From Sambucus nigra (lineage: Eukaryota > Streptophyta > Magnoliopsida > Dipsacales > Adoxaceae), in assembly GCA_949130495.1 (NCBI GenBank), contig OX422221.1, positions 27,127,917 through 27,191,916 on the forward strand: DNA of 64,000 nucleotides, read 5' to 3'. Below the pieces are notes generated by a model, which was given only the letters and a program-made list of their open reading frames with translations, was not told the DNA's origin and searched no databases. Positions 12,430 to 24,019 of this stretch are shown one piece after another. The number at the start of each line of letters is the position of its first letter. Positions within the stretch are counted from its first letter, which is position 1. Position numbers and translations under genes: made by a program.

Positions 12430-13650
12430 CGACGAGACGGGAGAAAGACTACGTGAACAAATTAATCGATGATTAACTCGTTTCCACGTGGGTATGAAAA
12501 GATGGAAAGTTTTTTTTTTTACTTTATGATGTTTTGAAAAAGAAAATATTTTTGGAGTTTTTTATATAAATAAGAGAAGAAAATATTTTTGAGTTTTTGA
12601 GAAAAATAAAAGAAAATATTTTTGGATTTTTTTGGAAGAAAAAAGGTGGGGGGAAATTTGGACGCTAAGAATTTGGACGAATTCACTAAAACGGACTACC
12701 GAAAAAGGAATTGCACACACACAAGTGAAGAAAAAATCCCTACTAGCCATAACTAATTTTTTATCTTGAAAATGAATGAAAGGGGTAGTCAAATTTTAAT
12801 GAAATCATAAAAATCACGGAATTTATATGAGTGATCGCCTTTGGAAAAATGTGTGTTCCTACTTTAATCACAAGATGCCAAGAGGCTTGCCACAGAGATT
12901 CACCACAAAGCTACTATGACGAAACGATCGGCCGGTACAACGCTGGGGACAACACAAACCCATTTTACTGGGCGGCTGCGCTTAATACCCAGTTTCCCTG
13001 GACACTTCCGTGTCGCAAAGAGAACCGTTCGAGGGTTTGCCCGGTGAAGAGGACTCTACGGGTTATCCTACAAATCAAAATGATAAAAAATGGGCCTACG
13101 TAAACCGTATCCTATGGGGTTATCTAGTTGATTGATTTTAAATTAGTGATGGCTAGGGTAGCACACAAAGGATAAGTGATTGAGTCGGGTGATGAAATCC
13201 CTCCTCGTGAGTGACCGAGCGTAGGTCTTAGTCAATTTAATTCTTCATTTCATTCAAAATTAAATGTAAGAATTAAACCACACAAGAGCACGTAGGAGCA
13301 CACAAGGTATGAACTCGCTAACAAGAGGGCGCGAGGGTATAAGAGATGTACCTCCCACGGTTTTTAGGCTGTGGGGTACCGAAATTGTTGATCGACCTAA
13401 GGTAGAGATGCTTCGAAATCCTCACCTTTGGACGCCCTCTCTCTACCTTGTCCAGTTTTCCTATCACGCTTTCTTCAATTATTACAAATTTTAAATGAAA
13501 ATGAAATGGTGTCTCTATGCACCACAATACAAGCAAGGTAATAAAATCCTAAATACAAACCTTCTAAAAAAATGGTACTAAAATTGAAAAAAAAATGCAA
13601 TACAAGTGAATCACAAAATATGGTAATCCTCTCAAGCACATCAAGCTCCA
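12430..13650 (-). other. Athila leader region between PBS and gag
   Basis: About 1.2 kb without a supportable frame, matching the long untranslated leader of Athila elements. It contains a poly(T)/poly(A) stretch near 12510 and repeated AAAATATTTTTGGAGTTTTT-like words at 12540-12640. Short frames here look like chance. Confidence 0.6.
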
Positions 13651-13654
13651 AAGA

Positions 13655-13669
13655 TCGGCAACAACGCCA
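13655..13669 (-). promoter_or_regulatory. Primer-binding site of the Athila element (degenerate)
   Basis: On the minus strand it reads TGGCGTTGTTGCCGA, close to the TGGCGCCGTTGCCGGGG site typical of Athila elements (and to the better preserved site at 60467). It fixes element orientation and places the 5' LTR to its right. Confidence 0.8.
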
Positions 13670-13672
13670 TTT

Positions 13673-14895
13673 TAGTAAGTTTTATTAGATTGTTAATAAT
13701 TGAATTGTGACTATGGTTAGCTAATCACTCCATTGAAGGAGTGAAATGAAGCCCCATATAATTAATTGAATGTATTAATTGATCTAGGCTACTTTGTTTC
13801 ATTTAGTAAATTTTTCTTTTCATTCCTACTTAAGTTTATGCATTGAGAAATGGTAAACTATCCTTGAGAAAGGATTAAAATCTAATATAATCTTAATTTG
13901 TGGATTCAAACTAGAGATAAAATGATCCACTAATTAGAGTATATTCTATTTTATTATACTTATACATTAAAGTTTTGTTTGATTTATGATTTATTATATG
14001 AATTTACTCTAGCGAGTGATTTATATAATTTTTCTAAGTCAATTATCATTTGAGTTGTGGGAATGAAAGTTTGATTAACTAATTTTATATTAGTTTGTTT
14101 TGTCAAATGATGAGAATCAATTGATAAAATAAATTAATATTTGAAAAATTAGTAAACTAAAATAATCAACACATTTAATTGATATAGTGGTTGTGAAGTT
14201 TCATTCCTTGAATATTTCTCAAGTTTAAGTTCATCTCATTTTTAGTACCTAGTTCTTATTTAGCACACCTTCTAGTTTGTTAATTTCATCTCTTATATTA
14301 GTTTAGAGTTAATTCACCTCACCTCACCTACTTGTTTTAATATTTGAAAAGCATAAAAAAATAAGAAAAACCCAAAAGTAAAAAAAAGGGATCAAGTGAA
14401 TTATATTCATAATCGTCTCATGTTTAGCATGTTGACACCTTAGATCAGGATTGACATCCTTACTTACCACTCTACACTTGAGTTTGTTATATATTTGTAG
14501 GTAATTGAGGTTTTGATTGAGGAGCTTTTTTCAATTAACGACACACCCAAAAGTAATTCATCAGTCATGATATGAAATGAAAATGAAATGCAATATGTGT
14601 CATATGTGGTGTAGAAATAAATCATATGAGACAATGTAAATGGGTGTGTGATTCTACCTTTATTATATGGTTGAATTTTGAATTGATGTAGGCTTGAGTA
14701 GAGATCTTGGCATAGGTAGCTAGATGTGACATAATTATAGAAAAAATCTTGTCAAAATTTAAGTCCAATTATATGAAGATCAATATATCTAAAGCACAGA
14801 AAACAAACCCAAGGACTTCTCTATATATGTACCTTCACTAAGATGGACACAAGTTGCATTGAAAATGTAATATCTTCCTCCAACTCGTAGTGGTT
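13673..14895 (-). mobile_element. Presumed 5' LTR remnant of the Athila element, mixed with unassigned DNA
   Basis: By position this should be the LTR preceding the PBS. It is very AT-rich and decayed. A TTCATCA word at about 14557-14563 could be the LTR outer end. An A-rich block at 14345-14395 recalls Athila 3' non-coding sequence. I see no coding signal and cannot place the boundary with the tandem array at 14896 more precisely. Confidence 0.35.
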
Positions 14896-16168
14896 TGTAA
14901 GGGAAAATTTCCAATCGATTAATTTATAGTGTTGGATTGATTCCGGGGAAAACCAATTGTGTTATAGGATAGATGTTTATTGTATCCTTTCAAGCCTATG
15001 TCAAGTTAGTTGAAGATGTAGCGTCCTAACATTATGAAGCTTTCATCATTGCAGGTCTCGTACAAAGTTTTGTGTCATCAACAATTTGATTCCAAGGTCT
15101 CTAAAGGTATGAATTCATTTAAAACATATAGAGTCTTGAATATATTTTACAGGTGTCCTGTTAAAAACATTTTTTCAAAATGAATTTTCATTTTCTCAAA
15201 AAATCATTTCAGAACTTTTCATAAAAGTTTTGGACTTAAAAATGGATTTTGGATTTTCTGGATTGTCGTTTGAATGACAATGGGAATTCGTTCGAATGAG
15301 ATGCCCAGTTCGTTCGAACGATATTACCAACGAGATTCAAACGAACTTTGCCAAATTGTTTCTTGAATTTTCGTTAGAATTATGTTCGAACAGGGTCGTT
15401 CGAATGACATCAGAATGTCGTTCCTCTTATATATATATACTTTCTTTGAGATCAATTTGGCATGGGGTTCATTCTCATCCTTAAAAGGAGAAAAGTTTCC
15501 TTATGGAGGTTTTCATTCTTGATTTGTTATGTACATACGAAAGAAAGTCCTTTGTATGTTTTGGTGGTAGCTAAGGCCCATCGTGGGATTTTAAGACTGC
15601 GGTGGATGCCATAGTTATCTACTAGGCGGAGGTTGAGGATCGAAGGAGCATCAAGTCTTGAAGGGATTCGAGTCTGTGTTATAAGTCTTTCTGTCGTAAT
15701 CTTCATAAAAATATCGTACATAGTGGATTTGTAGGTTGGGTCCATCTGAGGCTTTTCTCGTTGTGGCTTTTCCTCGTACATCGCGCCTTGTGTGTGTGCT
15801 TATTTTTATCTTGAAAAATTTCACTTAGAAGCATGCTAGGTTAACTAATATAAAAATTGGGTAAATTGGTGCTAAGCTTAGTTTGGGTAAATTTACTTTA
15901 ATTTTATTCAAGTTGGGATAATTAATTTGGCAAAATGCATGCTTTAGTTTGCTTGGCTTAATTTAAACTTGAATTGAATTATTTTTTTTAATTGAGATTA
16001 AAAGAAAATATCAAATATTTGGTTTATGTTGTTTGAATTAATTTTAATTTGGAAGAAATAAAAATTTTGGTGCTTTAATTGTTAAATTTTAAAGATATTT
16101 TATTGGTGAAATATTTGGTGAACTATCCCCCAATTTGAGAATTTTAAATTCAGGGTATTTTCCTTTCA
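14896..16168 (+). mobile_element. LTR 1 of a gag-only Ty1/copia-type element in tandem array
   Basis: Starts TGTAAGGGAAAATTTCC and ends ATTTTCCTTTCA, an imperfect terminal inverted repeat, and is followed after 2 bp by a tRNA-iMet primer-binding site. It aligns with LTR 2 (21032) and LTR 3 (25507). Compared with LTR 3 it lacks about 250 bp just upstream of the (TA)6 tract at 15428-15439. The U3 part carries TTCGAA-type palindromes (15269-15341). Confidence 0.9.
15269..15341. promoter_or_regulatory. Phased TTCGAA-like palindrome cluster in LTR 1
   Basis: Cores at 15269 (TTTGAA), 15291 (TTCGAA), 15313 (TTCGAA) and 15336 (TTCAAA): spacings 22, 22 and 23 bp. Flanks are often extended to CGTTCGAACG. 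Further cores lie downstream near 15385-15400. A role as a transcription-factor array is inferred. Confidence 0.7.
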
Positions 16169-16170
16169 AG

Positions 16171-16182
16171 TGGTATCAGAGC
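16171..16182 (+). promoter_or_regulatory. Primer-binding site (tRNA-iMet type)
   Basis: TGGTATCAGAGC, perfect match to the standard initiator-Met primer site of plant LTR retrotransposons, 2 bp after the LTR 3' end. The same site with one change follows LTR 3. Confidence 0.95.
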
Positions 16183-16276
16183 TTATAGTTTAAGAGAATT
16201 CACATCTTGAAATTGGTATCAAGTCCGGAATGCTAAATTATTGCATTAAGATCCTTAATTTTTATTTTGTTTAAAA

Positions 16277-18133
16277 ATGGAAAATTCTCCTTTTTCAAAA
16301 TTCCCTAATTTTTAAGGTTCCAATTACACGTATTAGAAAACGCGTATGAAATCGACACTTTAGTCCTTAAATGAGCGGGTTTGTCAATCGGTAGTTAAAG
16401 GTGGACCCCACCTACATGTTTAGAAGGAGAGGTGCGTGTATTAAAACCCGTAGAAAGATGGAGTGAGGGTGAACTTAATTTCGATAATTTTAATTCTCGT
16501 GGTATAAATGCTCTTTTTAGTGCGATCACACCGATTGAATTTCGCTGAATTATAACATGTGAAACATATAAAGAGGCATAAGATATTCTTCAACTCACCC
16601 ATGAGGGAACTAGTGTCGTGAAAGCTTCGAAACTTGAAAACCTGACCACTCAATTCCAAATCCTTAGAATAATAGAAAGTGAGACTTTTGATGAGTTCTA
16701 TGCTAGACTGTCTGACACTTTAATTAATCTTTTAATTTGGGAGAAAAGATACCCGACAACCATGTTATAAAGAAAATTTTGAGGTCTTTACTGGAGAGAT
16801 TTAATGCTAAAGTGTCGATTTTAAATTCTTAAAACACTTTAAACTCTACGAAACTTGAAGAGCTCGTAAGTGACTTACAAACCTATGAACTTGTCATGTT
16901 TCCTTCAAGGATGAGAATAAGAAAGATAAGGGCATAACTTTGATAGCACGTAAGGAGGAAACATCGATTTCGGATGATGAGTTTGAGATTGACTCAGAAG
17001 ATATGGCTTTGTTTGCTAGGAAGTTTAGAAAATTTCTAAAGACTAATAAAGAGAAACTTAAGAATGATTATAAGAAAATTGAGAAGTCTAAGCATAGTAA
17101 AGCAAAAAAAATCCCTAAAAATCAAAATGAAGATCTTAATAGGGACGAGTCAAATAGATGTTATGGTTATGAGGGTTATGAACATAGGGCATTTGAGTGT
17201 CCTACTAAACTAAGGAAGGAGGGAAGGAAACCAAATTCATATAATTCCACCCTTAGTGACAACGAATCGGCAGAGGAACCCAATTCTCCCATGGAGCGCA
17301 ATTTCATCGAATTCATGGCAAGTCATCTGAGCACTGATAATGAATCTTTCCATGAATATATTCCTTTACATGACACTTTCAAGGCCATTATATTTGAATC
17401 ATAAAAGTTTGATGGTAGAGAGAGTGGAGAAGAAAGTGAAGATGATGGGAAGGAAGAGGAGAGTGAACTTCAAGTAGCCGTTGAAGAATTGTATGTGGAA
17501 TCGATAAAATTAAAAAGGGCAAACTTGAAGTTAGAAGCTTGTATGGGAGAACATGCCAAGGAAAATAATTATAGTGCTTTAGTAGAAGATCTTAGAGAAC
17601 GTGATAGATCTCTTTGTGAGACGCTTGAGTATGTTTAAGGTGAGAGAGATAGCCTTAGAGGATTAATGGAGGCTATGAATAAGGAGATTCTTAAGTTTGA
17701 AGAGAATATGTGCTTACTTGAGTCTAGAATTGTGGAACTTGAAGAAAAATTAAAAGATTCAAGTCGGGTCAAATTTCATTTGGAGTGTAGGTCGGAGAAA
17801 TTAGAGAAAATCTTAGCAATCGTCCAAATCAAAAATCACACGTGCGGTATTGTCTTTGATACTCAAAATGCTTCTAATAATAAAGCCAAAATCGTGTGTT
17901 TGAGAGAATCATCTAGTAACACTAGAGAAGATAAATCCTTAGGTAAAACTCACGCCTTGTATTCACTTGCATACATTGTGGTCGGAAGGTGTACCTTAGG
18001 AAATTTTTTATTGATCTTAGAAATGGTCCGAGAAAGTCAATGGGTAGAGTCACTAAGGTCACCAAATCTCGAGAGCGTCGCACTTATATGGGTTAGGAGA
18101 TCCGATTTGGAGACTTTACGTGATAGTTTATGA
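16277..18133 (+). pseudogene. Ty1/copia-type gag, array copy 1
   Basis: Starts at an ATG 95 bp after the PBS (MENSPFSKFPNF), in line with copia Gag starts. Following words fit the UBN2/gag family: LTHEGTSVVKASKL, ESETFDEFYARLSD, and then FEIDSEDMALFARKFRKFLK. The first zinc knuckle reads C-YG-Y-EGYE-H-RAFE-C, with the second Cys changed to Tyr. Coiled-coil-like Glu/Lys-rich sequence follows (17666-17800). Near 17968 a second knuckle in another frame keeps only C-x2-C. The end, WVRRSDLETLRDSL, matches the linker that precedes the copia protease, but no protease, integrase or RT follows. Several stops and frameshifts are present. Gag-only LTR elements are known as TR-GAGs. Confidence 0.85.
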
Positions 18134-18559
18134 TTCTCATTTACTTGCACATGATTCCTCCATTGGAAAATCTAAAGTTTGAATGTGTTAGTGTTGTTTA
18201 CATACACTAGCTTTTGTGTTTCATGATAAATTTTTGCTATTTGTACGCTTATTTATCATTTTCTAGTCCATGCTTCATCATATATGTGTTGCTAGAATTA
18301 TGACTTGTCTACATTTTGTATTTAATTTTTATTTATTGTGTATCATTGAAAAATACAAAAAGATTGTGTTTTGCTTTTTGGGTTATCCTTGTGTTTGGTT
18401 AAATTTTTTGAAAAACTCAAAACGTTTTTTTTTGTTTGTGGGTATTATAGTTTGACACACTTTATGTAGAATATAATTGTGTTTGAATCCAATTTCACCC
18501 CGGCTTCCATGTGTCTAGAACTTTTTGATAAGATTTCCAATCCTTAAAATGTTCTTTAT

Positions 18560-19975
18560 CATGCTTGCATGGAGTAGTTGGACTTTGACTTTCTTAATGG
18601 ATTCCCTTTTTATACGCCTCAATTTACACATGAACGAGCTCATTTGATCTTTAACTTCACATGTATATTTGAGCTAAGTGAGATTTTCTCCTATCAATTT
18701 AGTTATCTACATGTTGCTATGACTATGGAGGATTTGCGCATGTAAGAACCGTTGCTTGGATTTAAAAAAATAGAAAAATATTTATCCGGTGTTATTGTAT
18801 ATCAATGGAATCGGACTTCGAAAGACAAAATTACTTTGCGTGAAAAGCCTCCATTGAATTTTGCCCTACAAAATGTGGCATTTAAAAAAGTAGTGTAGCA
18901 CCCCGCCTAATTAAATACCGGGTGGCCAGTCCCATAACAAATTAAAATAGAATATACAGTTGGCTCATTCTTATCATCACTGTCGAAAACATTTACAAGT
19001 CACCCAATACCCAATTAAGCTGGTGTTTGATTCCTATAAACTTCCATTTTTCAGAAATCCATTAACAACTCTTCATTATCTTCCAAACATGTAAAATCTC
19101 ATCTTTTCATAACTATCCTAACATGGACAATATACAAACTTAGATTGTAATCATCAAATACTTGCCTCTAATGATGATCTGATCCTTTGGGGTTGAATAA
19201 CACTTGTGGTTCTCCCTTTCTCCAGTCAACTTCCGGTGGTGGTTGTGGTGGTGACCTTTGACCTTTGGTTCTCCTCCTTTCCAAGCAAACTTTTCTTCTC
19301 CTAAGCAACCTTTCACTCTCTCTAGGAAGATGACTTCTCAATTTTGTGTAGAAGAGATGAAATGAACCTACGCACACTAATCTCCAAATATTTATAATAA
19401 GACAAAACCCGAAATCACTATTCATCCTCTTGTAAAAATAACTAAAATACCCTTTTGGGTTGTCTTTTCATTTTCAAATGACCCGAGACCCAAAACCAAC
19501 ATTCAAATAGACTTTTCTGACTATTTCAACCCTTCTGGATGCAACGACGCTGTCGAAATGACTATATGGTCAATGTAAAAATAAGTTTCCTTTTTAATTT
19601 AACAAATTTGTCCCGACACGTCCCATACCGCGTCCGACTAAATATTTAAATTACTGAATTAATAACTCATAGCAATATCAATCGCATCACATTCATATAT
19701 TACCTAAATATCTTTAAGTAATATTCAGAATCATCCATTTTAACATCCACAATTCGAATAAAACCCAAATGAATTAATTAATAAAAAAATTCAATTAATC
19801 CATTAATTTAAAATATAACTCATTTTAAAAGTCATTAAAAATTACGGGGTATTACAAGTAGCCAAGGCAGTCATTATTTAGATGGTATGTTTATAAAGAT
19901 AAGAAAAAGGAAAAGCATATTAATGAGGGAGTTTGGTTGGATATGTCAACGGGTTTGCACAATGACAATGTAATC
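18560..19975 (+). pseudogene. Unidentified ORF remnant downstream of gag, array copy 1 (split by a solo LTR)
   Basis: Between gag and the next LTR a decayed frame is shared by both array copies. Copy 1 reads LDFDFLNGFPFYTPQF, then YLSGVIVYQWNRTSKDK and ITLREKPPLNFALQN up to the solo-LTR insertion (18894-19856), and resumes with WYVYKDKKKEKHINEGVW. Copy 2 differs there mostly by conservative changes (YLSGVVVYQWNRT), which suggests it once coded. I do not recognise the family. It may be an extra ORF of the parental copia element. Stops and at least one frameshift are present in both copies. Confidence 0.45.
18894..19856 (-). mobile_element. Solo LTR, Ty3/gypsy type, with 5-bp target-site duplication
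   Basis: 963 bp from TGTAGCACCCCG to CGGGGTATTACA, terminal inverted repeats of 12 bp with two mismatches, flanked by AGTAG at 18889-18893 and 19857-19861. The homologous site in array copy 2 (about 24393) is empty. On the minus strand it opens TGTAATACCCCG as Tekay-type LTRs often do, and a TTATAAATA box lies at about 19390-19398. No internal region or PBS is present, so it is the product of LTR-LTR recombination. Confidence 0.9.
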
Positions 19976-21031
19976 TAGTTATGCTATTTTTTTCATGACT
20001 CTATTGATTTATAGAATCATCAAAATTATAGGTTTGTGTGCATTGTGCATTTTTGTTCATTGAGTTCACTTTATATTGTAACATGAGGTTATTTGTAAGT
20101 TTGATAAAGTTTTTCAATAAAATGTGAACTCCGTGAACATGTTTAGGTGATTGGTGTATATTCCTTTAGTCTCTAGTTCACACCCCTTAACATTCGTTTA
20201 CCACATGTGTGTAGACAAATTTTTGTCACATGAGTGGGGAAGGCTTAATGTATTTTGTATCATGTGTTGTGTTTATACCTATGTACATGTGCGTGTGCGT
20301 TATTGATATATTTGTGTGTGTGTGCATATATATATATATTGAGTCTTTGCCTTGGCATCTAATCCATGTATGCATCTTGTTCAAATTAATATCCATCTTG
20401 TTGCGACATTTATTTGATATCATATGCTTATGTTTAGTACATTTTAGTTGGTATCATTTTATTTCGCATCGTAGTTGGTATCTATTGCTATTTTGTGGAT
20501 TAGTTGACTTTCATTGTTTCCAATATGCGTTATTGTTCTTGTCACTATTTACACTTTCGCATGATAAACTTGTTTTTCCATTTTACTTATCCCTTGTTTC
20601 GTTTAGGGAAAGATTTTACTTTAATTTGAGGAGAAATAAGTTATTTTATGATTATTTAACCTTTGTTTATTCCTGAACAAAAAGGAGGAGAAATGGTATC
20701 TAAAACTTTTACTTTGGGGATATCTATCATGGGGAGGGGGGTACGTCTTTCTTAAGTAGACATTATTAAATAAAGGGGGATAATTTATTTTGAGAATTTA
20801 TTTTCACATTGATTTTTTTGATATTCCCTGTGCGTTTGATGATGTGTTTAAGTATGAAGGATTTTATCTTTATCGACAAATGTTAAAGCGGCAAAGCTTC
20901 TCAACTTTGAATCGTGTCAAGTGTTGTATTTTTTTTTAATCTTGGGAGGGTTTGTGTCTTTTAGAAGATCTTGACGTCCCCTATGATTTTTGTATTGGGT
21001 TTCATTCTGAATTTTGCCAAAGGGGAAAATA
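19976..21031 (+). other. 3' non-coding part of array copy 1 with polypurine tract
   Basis: No supportable frame; the apparent 148-codon frame at 20230 crosses TG/TA microsatellite sequence and has no family resemblance. It contains TG repeats and (TA)7 near 20326-20339, then the segment 20340-20388 that is inverted in copy 2. It ends with the polypurine tract GCCAAAGGGGAAAATAAG (21016-21033), placed as in copia elements right before LTR 2. Confidence 0.6.
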
Positions 21032-21800
21032 AGTAATGTCATATTTCCAATCGAGTCATTTTTAGTGTTGTCTTACTTCCGAAAAAAACTAATTGTGTCA
21101 CAGGATATATGTTTATTGTATCCCTTAGAGCCTATGTCAAGTTAATTGAAGACGTAGCAGCCTAGCATTGTGAAGATTTCATTCCTGACAGTTTCGTACC
21201 AAGTTTTGCATCATCAACATTTTGATTCCAAGGTCTCTAAAAGTATGAATGCATTTAATACATATAGAGTCTTGGATATATTTTATGGGTGTCCTTTTAA
21301 AAATATTTTGTCAAAACGACTTTTCATTTTCTTAAAAAATCATTTTAAAACTTCTCATAAAAGTTTTGGACTTAAACATTGATTTTGGATTTTATGGGTT
21401 GTCGTTTGAACGACAATGTGATCTCGTTCGAATGAGATGCCCAATTCATTATAATGATATTACCAACGATATTCTAACAAACTTTGCCTAATTTTTTCCT
21501 GAATTTTTGTTAGAATTATGTTCGAATAGTGTCGTTTAAAAGACATAATAATGTCATTCAAATGACCTGGGCAGGAATAGTTTTTTCCTTTTTAACTACA
21601 CATTTCCCACTAAACCATTTCCAAATTTATATTTGTGCGGGAAGATATTTTTTTACTAAGTATTTTGAGACTTTTCCCAACACTTGAGAGCAAAAACATT
21701 TCCATTAAAAAGGGTCTCATTTTTGTGTGTTTATTTTCCATGATTTAAATTCTTCCAACACATAAGTTTTCTCCCATAGGTTGAGTTTGATCCAAGTCCT

Positions 21801-21881
<81 letters not shown>

Positions 21882-21932
21882 TTGCTTTGAGATCAATTTG
21901 GCACCAAGTGTATTCACATCCTAAAAAGGAGA
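21032..21932 (+). mobile_element. LTR 2 of the array, 3'-truncated
   Basis: Begins with a decayed start (AGTAATGTCATATTTCC) aligning with LTR 1 and LTR 3. It runs to CTAAAAAGGAGA, where it is fused directly to the internal region at GGTGCGTGTATT. The last part of the LTR, the PBS and the gag start (matching about 15490-16425 of copy 1) are missing. The fusion point shares AAGGAGA between both parents. TTCGAA-like cores lie near 21405-21560. Confidence 0.85.
21803..21880. repeat. (TA)39 microsatellite in LTR 2
   Basis: 78 bp of pure TA where LTR 1 (15428-15439) and LTR 3 (26290-26301) each have (TA)6. The expansion is therefore specific to this copy. Confidence 0.95.
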
Positions 21933-23637
21933 GGTGCGTGTATTAAAACCCGTAGAAAGATGGAGTGAGGGTGAACTTAATTTCGATAATTTTAATTCTC
22001 GTGGTTTAAATGCTCTTTTTAGTGCAGTCACACCGGATGAATTTCGTCGAATTATAATGTGTGAAACATTTAAAGAGGCATAGGATATTCTTAAACTCAC
22101 TCATGAGGGAACTAGTATCGTGAAAGCTTCGAAACTTCAAAACCTGACCACTCAATTCCAAATCCTTAGAAAAATAGAAAGTGAGACTTTTGATGAGTTC
22201 TATACTAGATTGTCTGACATTGTTAATTCATCTTTGAATTTGGGAGAAAAGATACCTGACAACCATGTTACAAAGAAAATTTTGAGGTCTTTACTGGAGA
22301 GATTTAATGCTAAAGTGTCCATTTTAAATTCTTTAAACAATTTAAACTCTATGAAAATTGAAGAGCTCATAAGTGACTAACAAACCTATGAACTTGACAT
22401 GTTTCCCTCCAAGGATGAGATGAAAGAAGGTAAGGTCATAGCTTCGAAATCCCGTAAGGTGGAAACATTGGTTTCGAATGATGAGTTTGAGATTGACTCA
22501 GAAGATATGGCTTTGTTTTCTAGGAAGTATAGAAAATTTCTTAAGACTAATAAAGAAAAACTTAAGAATGATTATGAGAAATTTAAGAAGTCTAAGCATA
22601 GTAAAGCAAAAAATTCCCTTAAAATCAAAATTAAGATCTTAATAGGGACAAGTCAAATAGATGTTATGGTTGTAAGGGTTATGGCCATAGGGAATTTGAG
22701 TGTCCTACTAAACTAAGGAAGGAGGGAAAGAAACCAATTTCATATAATGCCACCCTTAGTGATAGTGAAACGGAAGAGGAACCCAAGTCTCCTATTGAGC
22801 GCAATTTCACCGCGTTCATGGTAAGTCATGTCAACACTGATAATGAATCTTTACGTGGATATATTCTTTACATGACACTTTCGAGGCCATTATATGTGAA
22901 TCATAAAAGTTTTATGGTAGAGAGAGTGGAGAAGAAAGTGAAGATGATGGGGAGGAAGAGGAGAGTGAACTTCAAGTAGCCTTTCAAGAATTGTATATGG
23001 AATCGATAAAATTAAAAAGGGCAAACTTGAAGTTAGAAGCTTGTTTGAGAGAACATTCCAAGGAAAATAATTAGAGTGTTTTAGTAGAAGATAGTAGGGA
23101 ACGTGAGAGATCTCTTCAAGAGACGCTTGAGTATGTTTAAGGAGAGAGAAAGATATCCTTAAATGATTAATGGAGGCTATGAAGAAAGATATTCTTAATT
23201 TTGAAGAGAATATATGCTTACTTGAGTCTAGAATTGTGTAACTTGAAGAAAAATTAAAATATTCAAGTCGGGTCAAATTTGCTTTGGAGTGTAGGTCGGA
23301 GAAATTAGATAAAGTCTTAGAAATCACCCAAATAAAAAATGACACGTGTGGTATTGTCTTTGATACTCAAAATACTTCTAATAATAAAGCCAAAATCGTG
23401 TGTTTAAGAGAATCATCTAGGAATACTAGAGAAGATAAATCCTTAGGTAAAACTCACGCCTTGTATTCACTTGCATACATTGTGGTCGGAAGGTGTACCT
23501 TAGGAAATTTTGTATTGATCTTAGAAATGGTCCGAGAAAGTCAATGGGTAGAGTTACTAAGGTCACCAAATCTCGAGAGCGTCACACTTATATGGGTTAG
23601 GAGATCCGATTTGGAGACTTTACGTGATAGTTTATGA
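21933..23637 (+). pseudogene. Ty1/copia-type gag, array copy 2 (5'-truncated)
   Basis: Lacks the first about 50 codons because of the LTR 2 fusion. The frames show SETFDEFYTRLSDIVNSSLN, LGEKIPDNHVTKKILRSL and ALFSRKYRKFLKTNKEK. In this copy the first zinc knuckle is intact in a shifted frame, C-YG-C-KGYG-H-REFE-C (about 22660-22705). The second keeps C-x2-C-x4-Y-x4-C, so each copy preserves residues lost in the other. It ends with the same WVRRSDLETLRDSL linker and stop as copy 1, again with no pol. Multiple frameshifts and stops. Confidence 0.85.
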
Positions 23638-24019
23638 TTCTCATTTACTTGCACATGATTCCTCCGTTGGAAAATCTAAAATTTGAATGTGTTAGTGTTG
23701 TTTACATACACTAACTTTTGTGTTTCATGATAAATGTTTTCTACTTGTATGTTTTTTTATCATTTTCTAATACATGCTTCATCATATATGTGTTACTAGA
23801 ATTATGACTTGTGTAACATTTGTATTTAATTTTTCTTTATTGTGTCTTATTGAAAAATACAAAAAGATTTTGTTTTATCTTTTCGGTTATCCTTGTGTTT
23901 GGTTAAATTTTTTGAAAAACTCAAAATGTTTTTTTTTGTGGGTATTTTAGTTTGACACACTTTAAGTGGATTATAATTGTGTTTGAATCCAACTTCACCC
24001 CGACTTCCCCGTGGCTAGA

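Larger units (their letters stand above)
8895..13669 (-). mobile_element. Athila-type Ty3/gypsy element, internal region (truncated)
   Basis: Minus-strand order is primer-binding site (13669-13655), leader, gag (12378-11203), gag tail (11011-10796), then protease-RT (10674-8898). The element is cut within RT at the palindromic junction, so RNase H, integrase, envelope-like region and 3' LTR are missing. The PBS class, the LINCRNG-like IINCRDG / MNLSFGNMT segment and the gag wording identify the Athila lineage. Frames are long with few stops, so this copy is younger than most others in the window. Confidence 0.85.

Noticed and set aside
16441..16659. Minus-strand frame opposite gag (also 22890-23345)
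   Set aside because: Antisense shadow of array gag, with copy-specific breaks and no resemblance to known proteins.
20226..20676. A 148-codon plus-strand frame and overlapping minus-strand frame in array copy 1
   Set aside because: They cross TG/TA simple repeats, have biased hydrophobic composition, are not kept in array copy 2, and match no family.
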